NCBI GenBank assembly: GCA_015501595.1
Contig: JADNRX010000034.1
Span: forward strand, 62,001-126,000
Length of the DNA: 64,000 nt
Direction: 5' to 3'
Source: Hymenopellis radicata
Lineage: Eukaryota > Basidiomycota > Agaricomycetes > Agaricales > Physalacriaceae
The translations under genes and the position numbers were made by a program. The number at the start of each line of letters is the position of its first letter. Within the stretch, counting starts at the first letter, position 1. Of the stretch, positions 55,713 to 64,000 are shown one piece after another. The notes under the pieces are model-generated. The model worked only from the letters and a program-made list of their open reading frames with translations, was not told where the DNA came from and did no database searches.

Positions 55713-57528
55713 TCAAGCAAGCTCCAAAAGTGTCCGAAAGTCGGAGAGCTCCTTGCATGTGCCTATCTCGCACTCATGCCCAAGTTCAGAAAATGCATAA
55801 TCCACGATACGCACATCACCCGACGCCGACACTATCAAATTGCGCAACTCTAGATCCGCATGCCTAACACCCTTTGCATGGATCTCACAGGCGTGGCGCC
55901 ACAGCATCTCCCTAATAATCAATCAGCTCCACACCTTCGACGTGTGTGCAAACACTCACCTTTGCTGAAGGGAAAGCTCGCTAATGTCCGTGACCTTGTC
56001 GCCGCAATGTTCCGCAATGAGCATTAACCATCCCTCCCCCTCAAAGAAACCAACCATTCGAGGGAGTACACGGCCTTGGAGAGAGGCAAGGATGTTGTAC
56101 ATGTGAGCCTCATGTCGCAGGTCCGACTCGCCTTCGTAGCCGGGTGGTATGGCCTTGATGATGAGAGCCAATGGACCAATGTGGGCGGCGTAGACAACAC
56201 CAGTGCAACTTCTACCTATGCATTCATATGCAAGCAGTGCTGGGGGCGTGGATGTTAAAGGAAGGGCGGCATGTTTTACAAAGTGCTCCTCCAGGCCCTT
56301 ATGGACGAAGCCCGATGGTGTTGTCTCGTGAGGTGGCGAGTTGGGGGGCGAGCCGAGGGACATGGAGATGGTGGAAGATGATGACAGCCGTTTAATCGTG
56401 AATTCATATCCGGGTATTGAGAAGCAGATATCAAGGTTCTTGAGTACCGTTAGCTGGGCATATAGTCTGAGTGATCATTGAACCTACGGCCGCTCCCCTT
56501 ATCATTTTGATGTTCTGCTCACGAGCATGCACCACATCCTTGTTAACCTCTGCAACACGACCTAACGTCCCAAGGTTATCCCGGGTAAGTATTCGATTGT
56601 CACTGGATGGGCAGGCGGTGGGCGGGATTTCCCACTTCGCCACATCAACCAACGGTACGTCGCCTGGCACGAGCAGCATGCCTAGAGCGATGACAAACAT
56701 TCTGTCAATCTTGAGAATATCTGAGCATACAAGGCCGTAACGAGTGGGCTCCTCCATCGATGCGCATCTTTGAAACAGGATCGCCCCATCACCACCGAAA
56801 AGGAGGCCCCAGTGGAGGTTACAATCATATGCGGCAGTGGCAATCTGTGATAGAATGAGCATGGCAGAGGCGTTTGAATACATACATACCTTGTAAAGCA
56901 TTGCTCTCCCATGCTCCTCCTTTGTCTTCCACTCGAGCCGCTTCCCTGCATTGCTGTTGGCCAAGTTCATGATCTCCAGTGCGCTGTGTTCAAACACCTC
57001 CCAGGACTCATCTTCCCAAATGATGCAGTCAGAACCACCAATCGAGAGCCGGTGGTCAGGCGTCTGGTCGACCAGACAATGCTTCTCCTTACAGTCGATG
57101 TCGCGTTGGTATATCGCCCCAACAAAGTCCCCCAGATCAAATGTAATGTTCCCGGCAATACTGCAGACATCGCCTTCCGTTCTCATCTTTGATCTGCCAA
57201 ACTTTGAGCGTCTGGCGTTCACGGCACGCAGTATGGAGCAATGAGCCATAACGTCGTTGTAGTCGATAGTGCGCGTCGCGAGGTCGTTGTGCAGGGTGTG
57301 CGCGAGAGATGTTATGAGGAGCTTGTCCAGATCGTTCACATGGATGACGAAGGCCGGGAGGCGATCCAGCGACGGCGGTAATGTGGGTAGGTACAGCGCC
57401 GTGCTGGTGGAAACGGTATCCCCACGTTGCGGAGGAGTGTAGGTGAACGCGTTTTCAATTGTGCGGAGCAGGCTTTCGCCAGATGTTGGCATCTCGGTAC
57501 CAGCGTCCTTGTGAGGTTGGAAAGCCAT
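55713..57528 (-). CDS. Basidiomycete protein-kinase-like protein with degenerate motifs
   Basis: Read as one gene. The N-terminal part starts MAFQPHKDAGTEMPTSGES and includes SIGGSDCIIWEDESWEVFEHSALEIMNLA, EHGRAMLYK, then IATAAYDCNLHWGLLFGGDGAILF; a 45-nt in-frame intron lies between the last two. The kinase-like part has LLAYECIGRSCTGVVYAAHIG, LIIKAIPPGY (candidate Lys), LRHEAHMYNILASLQG, LMLIAEHCGDKVTDI, EMLWRHACEIHAKGVRHADLELRNLIV and VRIVDYAFSELGHEC. HRD is HAD and DFG is VDY, so catalysis is uncertain. The join between the two parts (56390-56490) is not firmly placed, and two separate genes are possible. I recall this family as common in Agaricomycetes. Convergent with the homeodomain gene. 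Confidence 0.7.
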
Positions 57529-58186
57529 GGCCCACAGATGCGTGGCGAGACGGTGAGGAGAAAGTAATGAGAAGAGGAGAATCAGACATGAGTCTATTTG
57601 AGTCCAACTTTTGCCGTCGCAGAAGACAAGCAAGAACCAGGCAAGAATCGAGACAGAGGCCGCAAGGAACGAGTCAAGTCTCACACAAGTGGAACGGATG
57701 GTCCCCGACTTGCCCCGGTCGCGTTCCGTGACAGCCCGCTACTTTACCCTCATCGCGCTATGAGTTTGGTGGGAAGGAGGGCGTTACCGGTACCCAGGTA
57801 CTGATCAACTTGTAGAGCGCTTGTCAGAGGAAAAAAATTAGACCCAAGTTGTCCAAGGAATATCGCTTGGAGATGCAGCGAGCATGCTTGTGGCTAAGGA
57901 AGGTCAGTCATAGAGAGCGCGAAGCCACGACAGCGACGGTGGAACGTAGCAAACGGCAATGGAGACTCGGGTAGTTCGTCTTTATTTTGATGACATGCCA
58001 TGATTGGATGTGGGAAACATCAATGTTCCCCGTCCCGCCGACTAATAGCGTCGCGTATCCTTCACTTAGCGAACTTAGACTTTCAAAAGTATCATAGTCC
58101 TGTCAAGTATATACGCTAGTCAAACCAGCAATATGTTGGCCAGTCACGAGCGTGGTGTAAAATGATCGACATTCGATCGCGCAACT
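57529..58186. other. Divergent upstream region, kinase-like gene and SHG1-like gene
   Basis: About 660 nt between divergent genes. No supported ORF; a T/A-rich stretch lies near 57825-57840. Confidence 0.45.
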
Positions 58187-59053
58187 ATGGCTAGATCCAG
58201 CATCACCAATCCAAATGACCTTGTTCAAGCGTACGTGTTAGCTTCAAGTTCGAGCGCCTAATAACCCAGGACATCGCAGTTTCAAAACGTCTGGCGAGTT
58301 TAGTCGGCTGCGCGAGAGTTGCTCGCCGAATTCCAAGAAAGTGTCAGTCCCGCACTCTCACTGAATTCTCGACGTAAGCAACGGCTGACCGTCGTCAAGG
58401 ATGGCATTGCAGCGTTCAAAGCGCGCATAGAAGAAATCGTGAAGCAGCGTCTGATTTCCGACCAGAAGCTGAAATATCTTCCCCAAGATACAGTCCAGCG
58501 GGAGCTTATGCAGGAAGTAGAACGGTTCGTCGCGATTCCTTGCCTGGCCATTCCGTATCCAACCAGCCTCGAAAGGTTCCCCGTAATCGAGCGAGCAGTC
58601 GGAGATATGCATTCGTTCTCAGACGGCAGTTTGCTCGCCAGCATCCAGGCTTCAGCGAACCGGGTATTACTGGAAGACAAGGGACTCAAGCCCCCCGAGT
58701 CTTCGAACACGTCACCCGTCCATCCGCAGAGTGCTGCCCCCAGCTCCTTGCGCCCGACCCCAGTAGGCACGCCGCTCGCTTCTGGAAGCGGGCAACAGCC
58801 ACTTCCAGACGCGCCGCCCGTAAAGGCGTCTGAACCTGCTCCGCATGCTTCGCCAGCGCCCCAGCCTACGGATCCTCCTTCGTCGACGGTGCCGGAAGGG
58901 AAAAGTGCGGATGTAGACGAGGACGAGAAGATGGATACCGGTCCTGATCCCATTGGGGAGGAGAAGCCCGCGCAAGACCATGTGGCCGCTAGTCTGAGCG
59001 CCTCATCAGAACTGGCGGGAAAAGAGCGCGATCTGGAGCCAGACGCGTCTTGA
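58187..59053 (+). CDS. BOD1/SHG1-domain protein, COMPASS subunit-like (single-base frameshift)
   Basis: Exon 1 is MARSSITNPNDLVQ and a 50-nt intron follows. The next exon starts FKTSGEFSRLR, the SHG1 signature (FKxSGxFDxLR), then ELLAEFQESV and AFKARIEEIVKQRL. The C-terminal half is Pro/Ser/Glu-rich and disordered, ending DLEPDAS. SHG1 is a subunit of the Set1 histone H3K4 methylase complex. The frame changes between SRLR and ELLAEF: CGCGAG is read where CGCCGAG would give LRRELLAEF, so one C seems missing at 58311-58314. Probably a sequence error. The C-terminal domain is 244 codons in one open frame. Confidence 0.8.
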
Positions 59054-59285
59054 AACTACCCCCTTAGCCTAATGGAACATGCAGTGGAATGCTTCCTTAT
59101 ACACACCGTCACGCGTCTACAGATGTCTACTCACAACGTGAGTACCCTCACAAGTGACAAATACGAAACTATCCGTGGTTGATTTTTGTTCTGAGTAATA
59201 CAGGTTGTGTTTAATAAATACAGCTAAGACCGTGGATCTAATGCAAATATGATCACTCAGATAGCAAGATAAATACAATGATTCT
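59054..59285. other. Intergenic between convergent SHG1-like and P450 genes
   Basis: About 230 nt of 3' flanks, AT-rich at 59160-59260; no ORF supported. Confidence 0.5.
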
Positions 59286-61418
59286 TCAGTGCCACTCGTC
59301 ACTTTGAATCAAGCTGACGGCCCTGGGAGAACGAGGCTTGATATCACACTTAAACGGCTTCGGGTGACTATACGCGAAACGTCAGCTGAACAAACGACAC
59401 GGATAACAGGAGCGCCACACACCTTATTGTGCCGTTAGTTTGATCATGGACGGGCTCGACGACGACCCCGTGTTCAACACATTTAGATATATCGAACACG
59501 GCCAACGACATGGCGCACATGACGAATACCGAGGCGTCCGCGAGATGCATTCCTGTGAACGAAAATGGTTAAACGAGGCTGAGTGTGACGATGCTTGAGA
59601 AGGTTACCTGGACAGATGCTGGAGATGTGACAAGCACGCATGGGCATAAGTGACGAGACGTATAAGAAGGCGCACGAACCGTCGTCCGAATCCAAAACAT
59701 AGTTGACGAGGATCTAATTCGGCCTTCGAGTCCTCGGAGCTCATGAAGCGGTCAGGGTTGAACTTCATGGGGTCTTTGTACGTTCTTGGGTCGTGTGTGA
59801 GTTTCCTGTGCGAGGCATCCACGTAAGATCTCTTGTAGAACTGAAACAAAGGATAGTCGTACCAGACGTTGGCGATGATGAGCGCACCCTTCGGAATGAA
59901 GTATCCATTGTGAACACCATCTTGACTCGCGCGGTGAGGCACAGCTTTCGAGGAGACGGTAAGCACTAGATGCGAGGTCACGGAGACACCAAAAGCATAC
60001 CGAGTGGCACGACGGTGTTCCAACGAAGAACCTCCTTGGCGAGTGCATTGACATAGGGGAGATGCTCGCGATCAGCGAACGTTGGAAGCCTGTCCGTGCC
60101 CACCACCGCGTCAATCTCCGCTTGAGCTTTTCTGGCAACTTCTGGATGCAGAGCCATGGCGAGGAAAAGTGAATACACGGCCGATACCGTCTGTCAATAA
60201 CGGTCATTAGGATAATGAATCGCTCGCGTTGACAGTCTTCAACGTACAGTGTCGGCAGCGCCTGTATAATATGGTTATACGTTGAGATAAAAATCAACTT
60301 GTAGAAATCAACGAACCACTATAGAGTGAGGCAGATGCCCATTTGAGGTCAGATTCTTCTTCTTCGGAGAGCGCCCTACTTTCGAGCATCGAGGAAGTGA
60401 ATGAGAGCGCGGCGGTACCAGCAGCCTAGAACGAATTTAGTAAAGCATACGCGCAAGGACATGGTTCGCTGCCCACGGTTTGCTGTTTCACAAAGTTATG
60501 TGGCTGGTCCACCATTTCCGATAGCGTGGCGGCCCATTCTTTGGCAGTCCGCTTGAATGTTGCACCAGGAAACCAGTCGGGGAGGTGTCGAACTAAAACA
60601 CAGAGCCATTAAGACATATGGAGCTAGGATCGAGCGGGAACATACGGGCAGGAACCAAATCGACCATGTACGCCCCAGGAGCAGTGGCAGCCGAAAACTG
60701 TTCAGTCGCTTGGTCCGCGAGTTGAATGAATGGGTCGTTATTCTCTTTGACCTCGTAGCCGTGTGAGATGCGCAATACGATGGCTCCTGCGGATCTGAAG
60801 GAAATTAACAAACTGTATGAACGGGAACGAGGCCAGGTCGTACTTCCGAACGTGAGTCGCAAGGGCTTCAGGTTTCGCCAGCACGCGCCTGAGGAAACGA
60901 CGCGTCTCGAGCTCTTCGGCCGGTTGGTACTGCTTCATGGTCGCCGGACTACCAATCAGACTGTGGAATATCTTGCGGAAACGACGGAACCGGTCGCCAT
61001 AGGGCAATAGGACGAGGGTGTTTTTTCCAGCCAATTAGTTCGCCTCCCATCTGTAAGACAGGCCGATCAGAGTAGATGGAGCTCTTCTTGTCAAGCATAT
61101 CAACAGCGGCTTGGGCGGAATTGAGGATCACGATCGTTTGACCGAGTACGGTCACGGAAGAGATATCTCCTAGACGCGGAATGAGACGGGTCAGCAGTAA
61201 AAAAAAATTGTACCGGACTAACCATAGAGTTCGCCCCATTTCGCGTACGTTAACCAGTCCTTGTCGGAGGGCATGTCGAAAATGTTACCGAGGATGGGTA
61301 GACCCGGGGGACCAGGAGGCAAAGGAAAGGAATGTTTGGAAAAGAAGAGGCGTCGAAGGAGGTGCAGGGCAATGATCGCGAAGAACGCGTCGAAAAAGTG
61401 AAGACAAGACAGCGCCAT
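59286..61418 (-). CDS. Cytochrome P450 monooxygenase
   Basis: ER haem monooxygenase. The N-terminus MALSCLHFFDAFFAIIALHLL is a membrane anchor, followed by a proline hinge PLPPGPPGLPILGN. Later: DISSVTVLGQTIVILNS, GWKNTLVLLPYGDRFRRFRK, an I-helix block GAADTVVSAVYSLFLAMAL, EVLRW (ExxR), NPDRF (PERF-type) and the haem loop FGFGRR-ICPG. The haem-ligand Cys is carried by an 11-nt exon (59609-59619) flanked by 61-nt and 55-nt introns. The end is RAVSLIQSDEWH. Many exons; middle ones were joined by motif only. It resembles O-methylsterigmatocystin-oxidoreductase-like P450s common in agaricomycetes, but the substrate is unknown. Confidence 0.9.
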
Positions 61419-63149
61419 TACAGACAAAGGTCGACGAACGAACGAAGGGGAATCGAAAAGAGTGGGGAGCAGTTAGAGTGTCGACGTCAAGACAGTTCAA
61501 TTTGTATAAGTGCAGAGAGGCGGGTATTGAATTGCTGCTGATGGCTCCGAATCCATAAAAATGTCTTTAGAAGCCCGCGGGTGTCGTTGGCCACCGGAGA
61601 CCGCATGGTTACGACATAATGTACTAATCTTACTTAGTGTGAACGGCAGCGATCGCTTGGCCATCATCGTCTCCTGGAAAAAAAGGTAAGAGCGTCCTAG
61701 AACGTTAACGCAGCCGACCGCGACGGCCAGTACCTCGCTAGTCCTTTCTCGGCGAAAAAACGTGGCCTCTATATGTTCTTCATCTGCGATTCAGAACCGG
61801 AAGGAAGAAGGCCTTGTCATTGAAGAGTCCCTCCACGAGGCAAGATGCCCTGTGATCCCAGGATCTGCGTAGAGAATCATTCCACGGTTATGAGACAGGT
61901 TGCCTTCTGGCACGTTCCCCCTTGACGACTGGAGGTCCTGGCGTAACATTTCGACTTCTATGCAACATTCCGAGTCGCGTAGAATAGGAATGATGGTAAT
62001 AAGTACGTATGTCGTACTGGTCAAGAAGTGAAGCACGTCGGCTTTTCGGCATCTTCTGCTCGGCGACTCGTTCCGGGTGCAGGGCTGCTCGATGTCCGTT
62101 TCTTCTGAATCCTCACTGAAGGTGAGGAACAGCGACCGCTCATCTAAGCCTAGAGTACTGAGCAGACTTTGTGGCGTACATCCCCGAAGCCGTGCTGTAC
62201 AATCTTGGGCACTAGAATCGCTCAAATGCGTCCTTCTGAGCCTCGAGCGCAACTGAAGCGGCCGCGGATGGTATCATTGCTCTTTGCCCGTCCTCAGGTT
62301 CCAGAGCTGTTCTACTACCTTCCTCATCTCGTTAAGCTAAGCTATATCACAATCCTTTAACTTCTTGGCCGACCTAAGGTAACAACATATCTACTATGTT
62401 CGAGAGTCTAGGCGAGTTCCCCTTGAACGCATACATGTCAACAAATATTTTCTCGTGTTATACCCTGTGCGTATTAATTCAATCCCGACTGTCGCGGATT
62501 GCGCTCGGGCCCGACGATCTCCTTTCACAGATCATAATCAGCGGCATGGCCACCAATAACCGCTCGCTGAAGGCTTTCATGCACCATATTAGGAGAACTG
62601 TCGTATGTAGATTCGGGGACCCCGGGATGACCAGGTCCTCTTCTGTGTTTCACCAACCGAGGGAAAAGGCATAAGGACTGCTACCATGCTAGCGACTCGG
62701 ACCCTGAGCCAAACATACAGTTTAATCCATCGCCTAGTGTATCTATTGTTAGTAGGTTTAAGGTTAGTAGACGATCTCACAGTACAACTCATTCACGCCG
62801 TGCTGATCGCTCTGTTCTCGGATGCAATCTTCAACTCTGCTGTATATCGCGCCAAACTAGCAAAGCGTCTCGTCAATGTGAGTTGGACGTCGATTCGTGT
62901 GACGGGAATATATATTTAGGCTCCTTCTGCTATTGAACAATACAACGAATATATGTGGCGCACCTCACCGTGTAAGCAGTACGTACAAGCTACCAATTCC
63001 AAGACTCATGCAAGAAAGATGTGATCACTTTTAGTTCGTCCAAAATCTAGATATATGTAGCAGAAGGTGAGCACGTCAGTGGTTAAGGCTGAGTGACTCG
63101 ATGTCATGTTGATGTTCGTTGCTCGGGAAGGGTCTCTCCGATTTTTCCG
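61419..63149. other. Region without a supported gene
   Basis: 1.7 kb with several weak frames. Minus 61791-62252 (153 codons, starting MRSRLRRTHLSDSSAQ) and minus 62589-62792 both contain Arg/Ser-rich sequence without motifs. They may be decayed coding remnants. Includes the P450 promoter near 61420-61550. Confidence 0.4.
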
Positions 63150-64000
63150 TCACAGCGGACTGTACTGAAGATTAGAGGACGGACAACAACTAAGCATGAC
63201 GTGACGTACATCAGTGCCCTCACCATCCCGCACAAGCTCTTTCGTTGTGTCGATTTTGATAGAAATGTTGGTCTGACGAGGCTACACATTCAAAACAGTC
63301 AATGTGAACAAGTAAAAAGGGAGCAAGTATTCTTACGGCAGTGGTGAAGTGAGGACGACCAGTCTTGAAGGTATTCAGAGACAGAGTCATATCGCCCGTG
63401 TCATCGTCAGAAATCCCGCGGATGTTTCTGCGAGCGTTGAGAGTAGCCAGGACGGAGTTCGAATACACTACGAACGATGGTTAGATTGTTTCTGAATGGA
63501 GGAGAGCTACGCCCACATCTGCCCAGACTGAAATAGAAGGCAACATAAATGAGAGTAGTGCTCCAAGCGAGAATCTATTACCCCGATGAGGCCGCGTAAC
63601 GAAGGAACACAACACCAAACTCACCGAAATAAGAGAAGCGATGGCGCAGACACTAGTCATCAACCCAGTGCTGACACTGAACAAGATCTGCCAAATAACA
63701 CTTCAATGATTTGGGGGGTTCCGAGTCTAACGCCACCTTACTAGTTTGCTGATCATGGTGTCCGATCTAGATGAAAAAAGTAAGACGGGCTAGGACTTCG
63801 GGCAGGGTGCAATTCGTACCTCTTGAACCCAGTCCGAGAGCGGCGGAGGTAGTAGAAGAGACACGCGGCAATGAACACATCCGTAGCAGCACCCAGGACA
63901 TTGACTGACATCGACAGCCCCTACATGAAACGATTGAACACGATTTAAAGTAGTTACGGAGGCGTTAGCTTACACGTAGGTGTACAAGGTCACCCCATGT
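63150..64000 (-). CDS. DUF6534-type seven-helix membrane protein, 5' end outside window
   Basis: Minus-strand gene continuing past base 64000. Readable exons give SMSVNVLGAATDVFIAACLF, YYLRRSRTGFKR, SDTMISKL, ILFSVSTGLMTSVCAIASLIS, LIYVAFYFSLGR, LYSNSVLATLNARRNIRG and, after another intron, QTNISIKIDTTKELVRDGE, with a stop at 63150-63152. The order of membrane helices, NSVLATLNARR and a late IxIDTTKE block is the pattern of the basidiomycete DUF6534 family, of unknown function. Introns are 50-90 nt. Only the last three helices or so are inside the window. Confidence 0.82.

Overview
The window is nuclear DNA from a filamentous basidiomycete, most likely an agaricomycete. Nearly every gene is split by GT-AG introns of about 45-60 nt. 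Several families are typical of that group: a DUF6534 seven-helix protein, a kinase-like family with a HADL motif, glycan-binding Y3-like secreted proteins and a Dal5-type transporter. Coordinates of spliced genes run from start codon to stop codon. Splice sites were read by eye against known family motifs.

Layout. 1-2.7 kb: the 3' end of mitochondrial adrenodoxin reductase (ARH1) and adenylosuccinate synthetase (ADE12). 3.0-15.7 kb: six adjacent genes that look like a catabolic neighbourhood: an anion:cation symporter, an HpcH/HpaI aldolase, a dienelactone-hydrolase/SnoaL-like protein, an FAD monooxygenase of salicylate-hydroxylase type, a Zn2Cys6 regulator and a sorbitol-dehydrogenase-like enzyme. 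16-25 kb: a MITE-like element, a Gly/His-rich small protein, a coiled-coil protein, an EF-hand MscS channel and a mitoribosomal SOD-fold protein with a large acidic insertion.

25.4-46.7 kb is a rearranged accessory region. It holds two copies of a unit encoding a small dibasic-repeat protein, three copies of a small secreted Y3-like protein, one near-complete and two fragmentary GH5 exo-beta-1,3-glucanases, two alpha/beta-hydrolases plus two exon relics, and an inverted repeat of about 1.3 kb per arm. Ordinary genes are embedded in it (GFA enzyme, hexokinase, ATP synthase subunit d). 47-64 kb is mostly housekeeping: PRP43, tRNA-Lys(UUU) with an intron, HEM12, GPC1, a gene with four tandem homeodomains, a kinase-like gene, an SHG1-like COMPASS subunit, a cytochrome P450 and a DUF6534 gene cut by the window edge.

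Two themes stand out. First, very small exons sit exactly on key motifs: a 3-nt exon supplies the Asp of the transporter DR motif, an 11-nt exon the P450 haem Cys, and an 18-nt exon the third Cys of the zinc cluster. Second, at least four, probably five, otherwise intact genes are broken by the apparent loss of one G or C inside a G/C run. That pattern points to assembly error more than to gene death. The strongest candidate for something undescribed is the gene at 54442-55555, with four homeodomain units each interrupted by an intron at the same codon.
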